From assembly GCF_024138145.1 (NCBI RefSeq), contig NZ_CP099997.1:3410001-3474000 (forward strand): a stretch of DNA of 64,000 nt, read 5' to 3'. Made by a program: the position numbers and the translations under genes. Of this stretch, positions 31,004 through 40,706 are shown in pieces. The notes below the pieces were generated by a model. It had not been told where the DNA came from. It did no database searches and saw only the letters and a program-made list of their open reading frames with translations. The stretch is from Natronosalvus halobius. GTDB taxonomy: Archaea > Halobacteriota > Halobacteria > Halobacteriales > Natrialbaceae. Every line of letters starts with the position of its first letter. Positions within the stretch are counted from its first letter, which is position 1.

Positions 31004-32113
31004 CTACCGGCGCAAAATCAGCTTCAACACGTCCTCGTCCTCCAGGACGTGCTGGTCGCCCACCTGCTGTTTGTCGTGGGTCGCGCTGGGACCCGACACC
31101 CGCGCGAACCGGAATCGCTCCTCGAACTCGCCGCCGAGTTTGTCGACGGCATCCTCGATGGTCGACCCTGCCGGGATGACGAGCGGTTCCTCGTAGTCGA
31201 CCCCTCGTCCTGGTTTGTCCATGTAGACCCGGATCAGGTCGAGGTTGTTCCACATGCGATCCTTGAGCGCGTCGAGTCCCCTCTCTTCTTCGGCGCTGAT
31301 GAACGTGACCTCACCGGGGTCGAGGCCGCGCTCGCGGAGTTGCTCGTCGACGGTCTCCTTGTACTCCGGGGTGATCAGGTCGACCTTGTTGACGCAGGTG
31401 ATCGACGGGATGTACTCCCGGTTTTCCATCAGGCCGTCGATCAGGCGGTCGATGTCGACTTTCTCTCCGAGGTTGAGGTCGGCGTTGACGTAGCCCTGGT
31501 CGCGCAGGACCTCCTTGATCGTGGCCTCGTCCAGGTCCTGGTCGGCGCTGGAGGTGATCTTGATGCCGTCTTTGATCTTCGGCCGGACGGTCACCCGGGG
31601 CGGTTTCTTGTCGACCCGGATGTTGATGTTGTACAGCTCCTCCTGGAGGCGCTCGTACTGCTCGATTTCGAACACCGAGAGGACGAAGAGGATGAGGTCG
31701 GCGTTTCGGACGACCGAGAGCACTTGCTTGCCGTCGCCTTTCCCGGTCGCCGCGCCTTCGATCAGACCGGGCACGTCGAGGAGCTGGATGTTCGCACCGC
31801 GGTGTTTGCACATTCCGGGATTGACATCGAGGGTGGTGAACTCGTACTCGCCGGTCTCGCTCTCGGCGTTGGTTAGCGAGTTCAACAGTGAGGACTTGCC
31901 GACGCTCGGAAACCCGACGAGGCCGACCGTCGCGTCGCCGGTCTTCTCGACGGAGTAGCCCGTGCCGCCGCCCGCCGAAGACTGGTTCTGGAGCTTCTCT
32001 TTCTTCTCGGCGAGCTTCGATTTCAGCCGACCGATGTGTGCCTCGGTCGACTTGTTGTAGGGCGTGTTGGCGATTTCGTCCTCGATTGCCTGGATGTCCT
32101 CCTCGAGCCCCAT
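31004..32113 (-). CDS. DRG-family GTPase (OBG/TGS type)
   Basis: A 369-residue GTPase of the developmentally regulated GTP-binding (DRG/Rbg) family, associated with ribosomes. An N-terminal coiled-coil (LEEDIQAIEDEIANT, then GRLKSKLAEKKEKLQ) precedes G1 (GFPSVGKSSLLNSLT), G2/G3 (TTLDVNPGM; DVPGLIEGAATG) and G4 (NKVD). The C-terminal TGS domain starts near residue 300 (IRVYMDKPGRGVDYEEPLVIP). Start at ATG 32113. The Ser/Gly-rich insert SSAGGGTGYSVEKTGD between coiled coil and G domain is short. Likely cellular role in translation; conserved in all archaea. Confidence 0.92.
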   Translation of the reverse strand: MGLEEDIQAIEDEIANTPYNKSTEAHIGRLKSKLAEKKEKLQNQSSAGGGTGYSVEKTGDATVGLVGFPSVGKSSLLNSLTNAESETGEYEFTTLDVNPGMCKHRGANIQLLDVPGLIEGAATGKGDGKQVLSVVRNADLILFVLSVFEIEQYERLQEELYNINIRVDKKPPRVTVRPKIKDGIKITSSADQDLDEATIKEVLRDQGYVNADLNLGEKVDIDRLIDGLMENREYIPSITCVNKVDLITPEYKETVDEQLRERGLDPGEVTFISAEEERGLDALKDRMWNNLDLIRVYMDKPGRGVDYEEPLVIPAGSTIEDAVDKLGGEFEERFRFARVSGPSATHDKQQVGDQHVLEDEDVLKLILRR

Positions 32114-32289
32114 TCTATCTAGCCTCACCCGCGCGTGGCGAAAAACCCTTTCGACCTCGTGCAGGCGTCGCGTTGCGGTCGAGACTGCGGAGACGCGAAC
32201 CGGGACGCCTGGGCCACCGATTTTCGATTCGGTGCGACGGACACTTCGACACACATAAACGACCGGCAACGCATCGTTTAGCCGAACGA

Positions 32290-32493
32290 ATGCCAGATCC
32301 GTCGAGTTTGCGCGACAGCACGCAAATTGTCCTCCCGCAGGAAGCCCTCGCTGGCCTCGAGGCACAACTCGACGAGGAGTTTACGATAACGATTTTCCCC
32401 GAAGGCGATCGGTACTGCCGGATCATCGGCAGCCCGGTCGAGATCAAGGAAGCGAGTCAGTTCCTGGTACGCCAGGGCGTCAGTCTCCCCTGA
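32290..32493 (+). CDS. Small conserved haloarchaeal protein (VNG_1110C-like)
   Basis: A 67-residue protein: SSLRDSTQIVLPQEALAGLEAQL, then EFTITIFPEGDRYCRIIGSPVEIKEASQFLVRQG. The compact alpha/beta pattern with one cysteine is well conserved in haloarchaea, but the function is unknown. The ATG at 32290 follows about 175 bp of divergent promoter region from the DRG gene. Resemblance to the VNG_1110C family is from memory. Confidence 0.65.
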   Translation: MPDPSSLRDSTQIVLPQEALAGLEAQLDEEFTITIFPEGDRYCRIIGSPVEIKEASQFLVRQGVSLP

Positions 32494-32507
32494 CTCCCTG
32501 ACTGCGG

Positions 32508-32572
32508 TCACGATTACGACTACGATTACGATCACGACCACGGTGACGGCCACGATTACGGTCGCGATCACC
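32508..32572. repeat. Imperfect 9-12 bp acgattacg repeat at the 3' end of tiaS
   Basis: The plus strand has repeated acgattacg / tacgattacg / atcacgacc units. They fill the short gap between the 32290-32493 gene and tiaS and reach the tiaS stop codon. They look like decayed slippage products. Confidence 0.55.
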
Positions 32573-33908
32573 GCTCCGGGTGCGTCGGCCCGTCGAACCC
32601 CCCTCTGACCAGCGGTTTCGCGACGTGGCGTCGCGCACACGGAGGCACCTCGTACCACCCGACATCGAGGTCGCGCTCGAGGGGTCGGTCGACCTTCGTC
32701 TCCGCCGCCGTCCCGCAGTCGCGACACCGGTATCCCTGGCCCCGACCGGCGCTCTTCATCCGTCGGCCACAGGACTCGCAGGTCGGCGTCACGCGCTCGG
32801 TTTCGACGAGGTCACGAACCGCGAACTTCTCGAGCTTCAGAGTACCACGGGCAACCTCGCCACAGACGGTGAGCCGGTCGCCGACCCGCAGGGCGCGAAC
32901 CCGGTCGCGAAAGCGTTTGGTGGGCTCGAAGGCGGCGCAGGTGAGCGTCTCGGTCGCCTCTACGCTCGAGGCGGGCGAAATATCGCCGTTGGCTGGGTCG
33001 ACTAGCTTGAAGAAGACGTGCCCACCCTGTCGCGTTTCGGGCTCGCCGGCGACCCGGCCTTCGAGGCGGTAGGCCCGCCCGTCTCGGACTGCCGCGAGCG
33101 ACTCGAGGGTCGACCCGTCCTTGAGGTGGACATCGGTTCCCTGGTTGGTCACGAACCGCTGGGTTCGGGCGACCGGTTCGCTCCCGATGGATCTGGAGAC
33201 GGTCCGGACGGCTTCCGGGTCGTCGCCGCGGATCCCGTGCAGGATCGGCCCCGGCGTGTGCGGTACGCAGACCGTCTCGCCCTCGGCCCGGTCGACGGTG
33301 TCCCATACGGTCGGATACCCTTCCTCGGCGGCCGCGAAGACGCTCTCCTCGTCGACCGTTCGCGGCGTTCCCCACCGTTCCGGTTCCCGATACGAGATAT
33401 ACTCGTGGGTCCAGTCCCGCTCCTCGAGGGCGACCCAGGCGCCGACCGCCGCCAGCGCGCCGATCTGTCCGCGGCCGTTGCCCGCCCCCCATCGGCGATA
33501 GCCGTGGTCATCGGCCAGCGTCGTGGCCTCGGCAATCGACAGGTGGTCGCGGATCGCCGACAGCGTGAACGCGCTCACGCCGTCGGGAACCTCGTCGGGA
33601 GCGTGGCCGGCGACGACCAGTCCTGGATTCGTTCGATCGTCCGCGGTCTCCGCGAGATCCTCGAGCGTCGCCCGGGCGACCTCGAAGGCCGTCTCTGGAT
33701 CGCACTCCTGGTCGTGGCCGAGGTGGATCGCGAGGGCGGCGTTCCCGCGAGTCTTGTGTTCGACGGCAGGGTTGAGGCGGACCAGGAGCAGGCGCTCGAC
33801 GGTCGCGTCCGTCTGTTCAGCCAGGCGGCTCGCCACTTCGGTCGCGACGTAGGTCGTACACATTCCGCGCTCGCGGGAGTCCGTATCGTCGAGGCCGACG
33901 ACGGTCAT
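32568..33908 (-). CDS. tiaS: tRNA(Ile2)-agmatinylcytidine synthase TiaS
   Basis: Archaea-specific enzyme that ligates agmatine to C34 of tRNA-Ile(CAU), using ATP, so the tRNA reads AUA. The N-terminal [27 protein letters not shown] is diagnostic, with the catalytic core LDDTDS. A central OB-fold segment follows ([21 protein letters not shown]) and a C-terminal zinc ribbon CESCGRRM ... GYRCRDCG (~residues 385-405) ends with a short tail. Length (446 aa) is typical. Start at ATG 33908. It is divergent from the HTH regulator. Essential in most archaea. Confidence 0.93.
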   Translation of the reverse strand: MTVVGLDDTDSRERGMCTTYVATEVASRLAEQTDATVERLLLVRLNPAVEHKTRGNAALAIHLGHDQECDPETAFEVARATLEDLAETADDRTNPGLVVAGHAPDEVPDGVSAFTLSAIRDHLSIAEATTLADDHGYRRWGAGNGRGQIGALAAVGAWVALEERDWTHEYISYREPERWGTPRTVDEESVFAAAEEGYPTVWDTVDRAEGETVCVPHTPGPILHGIRGDDPEAVRTVSRSIGSEPVARTQRFVTNQGTDVHLKDGSTLESLAAVRDGRAYRLEGRVAGEPETRQGGHVFFKLVDPANGDISPASSVEATETLTCAAFEPTKRFRDRVRALRVGDRLTVCGEVARGTLKLEKFAVRDLVETERVTPTCESCGRRMKSAGRGQGYRCRDCGTAAETKVDRPLERDLDVGWYEVPPCARRHVAKPLVRGGFDGPTHPER

Positions 33909-34123
33909 CGGTGCTCGTTGGACCGCGAGTCGTTAACCGGTTTCGCCTCGCGGTTCTACGAGTCCACCAGGCCGATCCCGATCGATCGTGTCAGTTCGTC
34001 TGTTATAAAACCGGGTACTCGAATCTCGAGGAGTGGCGACGATCCGGCCGAAACCCAAAAAGACCGGACAGCACGGCGCCATCGGGGAAACGCTCATATA
34101 CCAGGAGTGACTTACCTTTCCCT

Positions 34124-35092
34124 ATGTCCCGATCCGCACTGGTCGGCAACGTCACCGCGATGCTCGAGGACGCGGGCTTTACGGTGAGCGACCGGTGTGC
34201 AATTCGCCCGAAGAGCTTCGACATCGCGGCCCGCCGCGGCGAGGACCTGATCCTCGTGAAGATCCTCGGCAACGTCGATGCCTTTAACCAGGCAACCGGC
34301 CACGAGATGCGCCGACTCGGCACCTACCTCGAGGCGACGCCGCTGGTCATCGGCCTGCGCAGTCGCGACGAGGACCTCAAACCCGACGTGGTCTACTTCC
34401 GCCACGGCGTCCCGGTATTCAGCCCCGACACGGCCTACAGCCTGTTCGTAGAGGGCGTCCCGCCGCTGATCTACGCCGCCCCAGGCGGTCTCTACGTCAA
34501 CATCGACGGCGACTTGCTGGCCGACGAGCGCGAATCTCGCGAGTGGAGCCTGGGCCAGCTGGCGAACGAACTCGGCGTCTCCCGCCGGACGGTCTCGAAG
34601 TACGAGGACGGCATGAACGCCTCCATCGAGGTCGCGATGGCGCTCGAGGATCTCTTCGACGCGCCCCTGACCAGCCCGGTCGACGTCCTGGAGGGCACGG
34701 AGGACGTTCGCGAGCGCGACGCGACGCCCGAAGAGCCAGACGCCGACCCCGACGACGAGGAGGTCGTCGCGGTCCTCACGCGGGCGGGCTACCGGGTCCA
34801 CCCGACGCTGCGCTCGCCGTTCAAGGCCGTCAGCCAGGACGAGGCCGACGACGAGGACGTCGTCCTCACCGGCCACTCTCAGTTTACCAAGGCGGCGGAG
34901 AAACGCGCCCGGATCATGAGTTCCATCGGCCAGGTTACCCACACTCAGTCGGTCTACGTCGTCGACCGTGCGAAGCAAGAGAACGTCGACGGGACGGCGT
35001 TAGTCGAGCGTGAGGAACTCGAAGGCCTGGACGACGCCGCGGAACTCAGGAAGGTGATTCGTGAGCGGGCGAAGCGAGAAGAAGCGGCCTGA
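34124..35092 (+). CDS. Archaeal HTH-type transcriptional regulator (MF_00584 family)
   Basis: A 322-residue protein of the widespread archaeal HTH-regulator family. The N-terminal half is a nuclease-fold-like domain ([24 protein letters not shown]; the lysine in KILGN). The cro/CI-type HTH is at ~136-165: [30 protein letters not shown]-terminal domain ([21 protein letters not shown]) probably binds a signal; a polar linker ([14 protein letters not shown]) joins the two. The ATG at 34124 is consistent with a TATA-like catatacc at ~34094. Targets unknown. It is divergent from tiaS. Confidence 0.85.
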   Translation: MSRSALVGNVTAMLEDAGFTVSDRCAIRPKSFDIAARRGEDLILVKILGNVDAFNQATGHEMRRLGTYLEATPLVIGLRSRDEDLKPDVVYFRHGVPVFSPDTAYSLFVEGVPPLIYAAPGGLYVNIDGDLLADERESREWSLGQLANELGVSRRTVSKYEDGMNASIEVAMALEDLFDAPLTSPVDVLEGTEDVRERDATPEEPDADPDDEEVVAVLTRAGYRVHPTLRSPFKAVSQDEADDEDVVLTGHSQFTKAAEKRARIMSSIGQVTHTQSVYVVDRAKQENVDGTALVEREELEGLDDAAELRKVIRERAKREEAA

Positions 35093-35147
35093 ATCCGAAT
35101 CTAAATCCGAACTCGGGTTTGTAGCCCCTGTATTTCTGCCGACGACG

Positions 35148-35807
35148 CTACTCGAACGCTGTCCAGGCGGTCGATTTTCGGCCGAACCCGCGAACGCGAC
35201 ACTCCCAGTTGCCGGCACCTGTTTCCTGTAGTTCGATGACCCCGTCGAACTGGCCCCGGACCGTGTTGATGATCTGTGTGTCGTGTGTGTCGTCGTTGAG
35301 CGTGTAGATCCCGAGGCCGTTCGTGTCGTTTACTCGGTTGGCAAAGACGTACAGGAACTTGAACACGGTGTTGCTATCGAGGTGCTGGAGGATGGACGAA
35401 ACGGAGATGAGGCCGTACCTGATGTCCGAAACGCCTCGTTCGTGAAATCGGTTGAATAGTTTGGCCGTCCCGATGCTGATCCCGGTCAGGTCGGCTGGTG
35501 AGGAGACTGACTCCGTCATCTCCTCGATCGTCGGTCGGGTGGTACCCCCACCGCAGTTGATGACGCCGACCTGCTTTCGATCCAGCGACGCGACGTGTCG
35601 ATCGAGGTTGCTGAACAGTCGTTCTGCGTTACCTGTTGTAATGCACAGAATGCCGTCACCCGCTTCGTAACCGGTCGCGAGCAGACGAAGCGCTAGCTCG
35701 CGTTTCCCGCTCATCGACGGCCCGATGACCGCGACGTTCGTCCCCGGCGCGACCTCCTCGAGCAACCCGTCGGGGAGTACTCCTGCGATGTCGTACCCGT
35801 CGGTCAT
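35148..35807 (-). CDS. RAD55/KaiC-like ATPase-fold protein (DUF7504-like), possible output component
   Basis: A 219-residue RecA-fold protein. The Walker A region reads GPSMSGKRELALRLL (~31-45), where the usual Ser/Thr after the lysine is replaced by Arg, so ATP hydrolysis may be weak or lost. The Walker B-like strand YGLISVSSILQHLD lacks a clear acidic end. Haloarchaeal DUF7504 relatives often accompany signal-transduction genes. It overlaps the HalX regulator gene by 4 bp and is third in the operon kinase - HalX regulator - this gene. Its role in signalling (perhaps as a nucleotide-sensing partner or output protein) is inference. Confidence 0.75.
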   Translation of the reverse strand: MTDGYDIAGVLPDGLLEEVAPGTNVAVIGPSMSGKRELALRLLATGYEAGDGILCITTGNAERLFSNLDRHVASLDRKQVGVINCGGGTTRPTIEEMTESVSSPADLTGISIGTAKLFNRFHERGVSDIRYGLISVSSILQHLDSNTVFKFLYVFANRVNDTNGLGIYTLNDDTHDTQIINTVRGQFDGVIELQETGAGNWECRVRGFGRKSTAWTAFE

Positions 35808-36445
35808 CGTTCCTCTTCGCCGTCGGTGATCCGGTTGACTGCATCTGAACCGTCCTGGTCGCCGCCTTCAGCGTCGTCGGCCAGTTCACGGATCGCACTG
35901 ACGAAGTCGATATCGGAGCTCATGTCCCCGAGCCCTCCGTCTATCTCGGCCTGTTTCGCGTCGATGCGGTCGAGAAGGTTCCGGTACTCGTCGCTCGCTT
36001 CTAGCTCGGCGAGCGGTTTTTCGGACTCGAGGGCGCCTTTCCGGGCCAGCAGCGAGTGATACTCCTGTAACGCTCCATCGAGGGTCGCCCGCTCGAGCAA
36101 TTGGTCGATCGTTCCGATCAGGTCTGCTCGCTCCGGCGGTTTGGTGATGTACGCGTCGAACCCCATCTCGACGACGTCGAAGTCGGGTTCGACTGCCGTC
36201 ACCATCGCGACGCGACAATCGATTCCGCGTTCGCGGATCTCGCGCAGGACCTGTTCGCCGGATAGCTTCGGCATCATCCGGTCCAGGAGAACCACGTCCA
36301 CCGTGTCGTCGACGACATCGAGCGCGTCCTCGCCGTCGTGTGCGCGCCTGATTTCGTACCGACCCGCGAGCCAGAGTTCGTAACTCTCGGCCACGTCCGG
36401 TTCGTCTTCGACGATGAGGACGACCGGAGCGTCTGCGTCCGTCAT
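35804..36445 (-). CDS. HalX-domain response regulator
   Basis: A 213-residue response regulator. The receiver domain has acidic pocket residues in LIVEDEPD (~9-17), the phospho-acceptor D55 in VVLLDRMMPKLSG and the conserved lysine K102 in YITKP. The C-terminal HalX domain (~130-185: LDGALQEYHSLLARKGALESEKPLAELEASDEYRNLL) is a coiled helical output found only in archaea. It is downstream of the kinase (31-bp gap) and overlaps the RAD55-like gene by 4 bp, so the three are one unit. HalX outputs have no known target. Confidence 0.92.
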   Translation of the reverse strand: MTDADAPVVLIVEDEPDVAESYELWLAGRYEIRRAHDGEDALDVVDDTVDVVLLDRMMPKLSGEQVLREIRERGIDCRVAMVTAVEPDFDVVEMGFDAYITKPPERADLIGTIDQLLERATLDGALQEYHSLLARKGALESEKPLAELEASDEYRNLLDRIDAKQAEIDGGLGDMSSDIDFVSAIRELADDAEGGDQDGSDAVNRITDGEEER

Positions 36446-36476
36446 TTCCTTGCCCTCGGTACGGAGAGCGAACGTA

Positions 36477-38573
36477 TCACGTTTTTCCCCCTCCGTTCGC
36501 TTTCGGGAGTTCGAGAACGAAGCAGGCGCCGCCGGAGTCGCTGTCCGTCACCCTGACCTCGCCGCCGTACTTGTCGACCATGACGTCGACGAAGAACAGC
36601 CCGAAGCCTGACCCCGTCTCTTTGACGTGGGAGGTCGTACCGCGACGGAACACGCTTTCTTTGCGCTCGTCGTCGATTCCAACCCCGTTATCGTCGATCC
36701 GTATCGTGACGCCGTCGCCGTCGGTTTCGACCGTCACCTCGACCCGGAGGTCGTCCGTGTCGTTGTGTTCGATGCTGTTCGCCAGGAGGTTGCCGAGGAC
36801 GTCGGACAGCAACTCGTCGGCACGAACGGACACGTCCGAGTCGAAATCGCCGACGAAGACGATCTCGGGGTGCGCGTTTTGCAGTTCATCTAGCTTCCGA
36901 CGAAGCATCGCGGCCGCATCGACCGGTACGACCTGGCTCTCCTCGTCCGGCGTCGTGAGCGTCTCGATGACGCGCTGGACGCGCTTCGTGACCGCCGTCG
37001 TGGCGTCACACCAGTCGACGATCGTCCGCGCATATTGCCCGTGCTCACCCTCGAGTTGCTCGGCCAGGAGTTCACCACGCGTCTTGATGATGGTCATTCC
37101 GTTCAACACGTCGTGACGGAGGATCGAGTTGAAGAACTCCATTTGCTCGCGCTGGCGTTCCAATTCGGTGATGTCCATCGAGACGCCGATGAGTTCGGTT
37201 ACGTCGCCGTTCTCGACGATCGGTCTGAACTGGCTCTGGAAGTAGTGGTTTTCGACTTCGAACGTGAGAGACACCTCTTCGCCTTCGAGCGTCCGTTCGA
37301 CCGCCTCGGTGATTTCCGGGTTGGCCGCGTACACGTCGAACACGGATTCGCCGGCGACGGCGCCGGGCTCGAGACCCAGCATCGTCAGTCCTTTGCCGCG
37401 AGATTCCTGGAAAACTCCCTCGCTATCGATCCGGTAGAAAATGAGTGGCATGGAGTCCAGCACCATCCCAAATCTCTCCTTCTGGTCGGTGATGTCGGCC
37501 GAGATGACCGCGACCCCGTCCTCGTAAGGATACGCCTGCGCCTCGATCCAGTACTCGTAGTCTTCGACGTAGAATTCACAGGACGTTACCTCCTGACGCT
37601 CCTTCGCTTCCTGGAAGGTCTCCTCGAGGATCGATCCTCGCGTGCCGGGTAACGTCTCCCAGATAGACGTTCCAATCAGTTCGTCGACGGTCGTTTCGAG
37701 TCGTTCGGCCAGCACCTCGTTGCAGTACGTCAGTGTCCAGTCGCTATCGAACGTATAGTAGGCCTCCGGAAGACGGTTGACGAGTTTCCTGTACTGCAGG
37801 TCCCGTCGGTGGAGTCGTCGCTCCTGTTCCTTGCGCTTCGTGATGTCGGTGACGATTCCCACCATTCGACCGTTGCCGTCCTCGAATCCGTACGTTTCGG
37901 CCCGTGCGTATCCCCAGCGCTGCTCGCCGTCGTCACGGAGGATTCGGTATTCGAGCTGGAACACGTCGTCCTGCTCGATGGCCGTCTCGATAGCCGACTT
38001 GACAGCAGGGCGGTCGTCGGGGTGGACGCGCTCGGCGAACGCCTCGAAGGTTCCTTCGAACGTGCCGGGCTCGAGTCCGAACAGTCGTTCCATCGATTCG
38101 GTCCAGGTCACCTCGTCGGTTTCCATATTCCACTCCCAGACGCCCGTGTTCGTTCCGGCCAGAGCGATGTTGAGCCGCTGAACAGTCGTGTCGAGCGTTC
38201 GGGATTGCGTTCCTTCGGACCCACGTTCGCGGATGGTCGACATCCACCGGCGACCGCCGTCGACGTCGAGTAGCGTGAGCGTCAGTTCGACGCGGCGCTC
38301 GGTCCCCTCGTCGGTTTCCAGGACGTACTCGAACTGGTGAGATTCGTCCGTTCGGGGTGTCTCGAGGATCATCGACAGGGTATCCCCGTCCGAGGGACCA
38401 CCGTCACTGATCACCTCGACGAAGGACGCACCCTCGAGTTCGGACGGTTCGTACCCGAGCACGTCGGCGTACGCTCGATTGACGTCCTCGAATCGTTCGG
38501 TCCGGGGATCGATTATCGCGACGCCCTCGGTGAGTTCCTCGAACACTCGCGTATAGAGAGAGGATTCGGACAT
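36477..38573 (-). CDS. PAS-domain sensor histidine kinase (operon with HalX regulator)
   Basis: A 698-residue soluble kinase. PAS domains are recognisable near residues 5-110 (YTRVFEELTEGVAIIDP), 120-250 (GTNTGVWEWNMETDEVTW), 250-370 (VNRLPEAYYTFDSDWTLTY) and 370-480 (DSMPLIFYRIDSEGVFQE). The phosphoacceptor helix contains FFNSILRHDVLNGMTII (histidine near residue 485), a HisKA-type variant common in haloarchaea. The HATPase has N box NLLANSIEHND and DDNGVGIDDE. The ATG at 38573 is supported by a TATA-like tcatatatatgg centred ~30 bp upstream on this strand. It leads the kinase-regulator-RAD55-like operon. Confidence 0.92.
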   Translation of the reverse strand: MSESSLYTRVFEELTEGVAIIDPRTERFEDVNRAYADVLGYEPSELEGASFVEVISDGGPSDGDTLSMILETPRTDESHQFEYVLETDEGTERRVELTLTLLDVDGGRRWMSTIRERGSEGTQSRTLDTTVQRLNIALAGTNTGVWEWNMETDEVTWTESMERLFGLEPGTFEGTFEAFAERVHPDDRPAVKSAIETAIEQDDVFQLEYRILRDDGEQRWGYARAETYGFEDGNGRMVGIVTDITKRKEQERRLHRRDLQYRKLVNRLPEAYYTFDSDWTLTYCNEVLAERLETTVDELIGTSIWETLPGTRGSILEETFQEAKERQEVTSCEFYVEDYEYWIEAQAYPYEDGVAVISADITDQKERFGMVLDSMPLIFYRIDSEGVFQESRGKGLTMLGLEPGAVAGESVFDVYAANPEITEAVERTLEGEEVSLTFEVENHYFQSQFRPIVENGDVTELIGVSMDITELERQREQMEFFNSILRHDVLNGMTIIKTRGELLAEQLEGEHGQYARTIVDWCDATTAVTKRVQRVIETLTTPDEESQVVPVDAAAMLRRKLDELQNAHPEIVFVGDFDSDVSVRADELLSDVLGNLLANSIEHNDTDDLRVEVTVETDGDGVTIRIDDNGVGIDDERKESVFRRGTTSHVKETGSGFGLFFVDVMVDKYGGEVRVTDSDSGGACFVLELPKANGGGKT

Positions 38574-38729
38574 CGAAGTAGCGGCATTTCGTACCGCCTC
38601 ACCATATATATGAATAAAAATAATTTGACATGCATGACGTGGTGACGTGGTGATGCTTCTCCGTTCGCTTCCGGATCGGTTTTTCGTCACGAGATGAGCG
38701 ATGCCGACTGTCGTCGTCGAGTCGTCGGC

Positions 38730-38984
38730 CTACGCCTCGGCGCCGTAGGTTTCTTCGAGATACGCGACGATGTCGCTACTCTCGGCCATTCCCTCGACGC
38801 CGTGAGCCTCGTCGACGATGATCGGGACGCCGGTCTGCCCGCTGACGGCCTCGACCTCGGTGCGCTCGTTGCGAGCAGCCGGAACCTGGACGGTGTCGTA
38901 CTCCAGGTCGAGGTCCTCGAGTTTGGTTCGGACTTTCGCACAGAACGGACAGCCGGGCAGTTCGTAGAAGGTAATGTCTGTCAT
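38730..38984 (-). CDS. Glutaredoxin-like / GST N-terminal domain protein
   Basis: An 84-residue thioredoxin-fold protein. The active site GCPFCAKVR lies at ~10-18 and the cis-proline loop TGVPIIVD at ~51-58. The C-terminal AESSDIVAYLEETYG motif resembles the GST/Grx N-terminal fold. Start at ATG 38984. It would reduce disulfides with the cell's low-molecular thiol; in haloarchaea that is gamma-glutamylcysteine, not glutathione (established knowledge). It follows the NCS2 permease gene on the same strand, 76 bp apart. Confidence 0.85.
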   Translation of the reverse strand: MTDITFYELPGCPFCAKVRTKLEDLDLEYDTVQVPAARNERTEVEAVSGQTGVPIIVDEAHGVEGMAESSDIVAYLEETYGAEA

Positions 38985-39060
38985 GTCTGAAAAACGGGGC
39001 TCGAGCGAGAAGAAAGACGTGGTTGCGGCAGTCTGCCGACGTTCTGCCGTTCGCGAACGA

Positions 39061-40473
39061 TCAGCCGAGCATTCCACTCGTGTAGACGTAGAAGTAGCCC
39101 ACGAGCGCCAGCGCCATCAGCCACTGGCCGAGACGCACGTCCTCGAGTTCGCCGGTGGCGGCCTTGATGATCGGGTACACGATGATCCCGGCAGCGAGGC
39201 CGTTCGCGATGGAGTACGTCAGCGGCATGATCGTGATCGTTAGACCGGCCGAAACCGCCCAGGCAGGGTCCTGCCACTCGACGTCCAGGACGCCCTCGAG
39301 CATGATGATGCCGACGACCACCAGGGCGATGAAGGAGGCGTAGGCGGGAATCATGGCGATGAGCGGAATGAGAACTAGCGCAGCGAGGAAGAGGAGCCCG
39401 ACGACGAGCGCGGTCATGCCCGTGCGTCCGCCCTCCTCGACGCCGGTCGAGGACTCGATGTACGTCGTTACCGTCGAGGTGCCCACCATCGCCCCGACGG
39501 TGGTGCCGACAGCGTCGGCCATCAGCGGCTTGTCGATATCGGGTAGGTTGCCGTCTTCGTCGAGGAAGCCGCCGAACTGAGAGACGCCGATGAGTGTCCC
39601 GGCGGTGTCGAAGAAGTCGACGAAGAAGAACGTGAAGACGACCAGCGTGAACGTGAGCGGATCGACGTCACGCAATCCGTCGACGAACGCAAAGAGCAGA
39701 GGTGAGATGTCGTACTGCGGAGACGTGACGACGGCGAACGAGAGTCCTCCGTCCTCGGCGACGAGCGCTCCCGGCAGGACTTCGTTACCAGCGAGACCCG
39801 AGAAATACGTCAGCCAGCCGAGTACGGTCGTTCCGAGAATCCCGACGATGATCGAACCCGTGATGCCGCGTGCCCAGAGGACGAACGTGATCAGCAGGCC
39901 GAACAGGCCGAGTAAGGCGGCGGGATTCGTCGCGAGCCCGCCGAGCGTGACCGCCGTGTCGGGGTCGGGGACGACGATCGACATCTCGAGCAAGCCGATG
40001 AAGAGCAGGAAGATCCCGATCCCGGCACCGACGGCGAACTTCACCGGTTCGGGAAACAGTCGGATGACGTACTCGCGAGCGCCGATCGCCGTGATCGCGA
40101 TGAAGAGTATTCCCTCGACGAACACGGCCGCGAGCGCAGTCGTCCAGTGAATTCCCATCCCGATGACGACCGTGTACGCGAAGAAGACGTTCAGTCCCAT
40201 CCCGGGCGCGAGGCCGAACGGCCGGTTCGCGTAGAACGCCATCACGAAGATGGCGACCGCCGAGGCGATGATCGTCCCAATGGCGATCATCTGTACGGTG
40301 GCGGTGAAGCCATAGCCGGGGATGTCGATCGCCTGCGCCAGAATGAACGGGTTGACGAGGATGATGTACGACATCGCGAGGAACGTCGTGAGCCCCGCGA
40401 TCGATTCGGTCCGCAGGTCCGTGTCGTGTGCCCGGAAGTCGAAGTACTCCGCGAGCGTGTCGGTTGCCCCCAT
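39061..40473 (-). CDS. NCS2/AzgA-type purine permease
   Basis: A 470-residue membrane transporter with about 12-14 helices of the nucleobase-cation symporter-2 AzgA branch. Typical segments are AGLTTFLAMSYIILVNPFIL (N-terminus), GLAPGMGLNVFFAYTVV, TVGAMVGTSTVTTYIESSTGVEEGGRTGMTALV and VDFFDTAGTLIGVS. It probably imports adenine, guanine or hypoxanthine with a cation; the exact base cannot be told. The frame starts at 40473. It is divergent from the trkA gene. A minus-strand TATA-like gtttaagcg lies ~35 bp upstream. Confidence 0.9.
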   Translation of the reverse strand: MGATDTLAEYFDFRAHDTDLRTESIAGLTTFLAMSYIILVNPFILAQAIDIPGYGFTATVQMIAIGTIIASAVAIFVMAFYANRPFGLAPGMGLNVFFAYTVVIGMGIHWTTALAAVFVEGILFIAITAIGAREYVIRLFPEPVKFAVGAGIGIFLLFIGLLEMSIVVPDPDTAVTLGGLATNPAALLGLFGLLITFVLWARGITGSIIVGILGTTVLGWLTYFSGLAGNEVLPGALVAEDGGLSFAVVTSPQYDISPLLFAFVDGLRDVDPLTFTLVVFTFFFVDFFDTAGTLIGVSQFGGFLDEDGNLPDIDKPLMADAVGTTVGAMVGTSTVTTYIESSTGVEEGGRTGMTALVVGLLFLAALVLIPLIAMIPAYASFIALVVVGIIMLEGVLDVEWQDPAWAVSAGLTITIMPLTYSIANGLAAGIIVYPIIKAATGELEDVRLGQWLMALALVGYFYVYTSGMLG

Positions 40474-40706
40474 GTTGGACGTTCGAGCATAGGTGAGGGG
40501 GGTCGCTTAAACCTTCCCGTCTCGATGTGACCACCTATACGCATACTTGCATACTCGAGCCGGCTCAAAGGCCATCCTGGCCCCTACCTGTCATCGAATT
40601 TGAATTCGAGGGTCGGTTCTATCGCTGGACCGATACACTCGCCCGACCGGACGTGGTCCGTGTCACGGACCAACATATTTCACCCCTGCCCGCGTACCTC
40701 TCTCGC

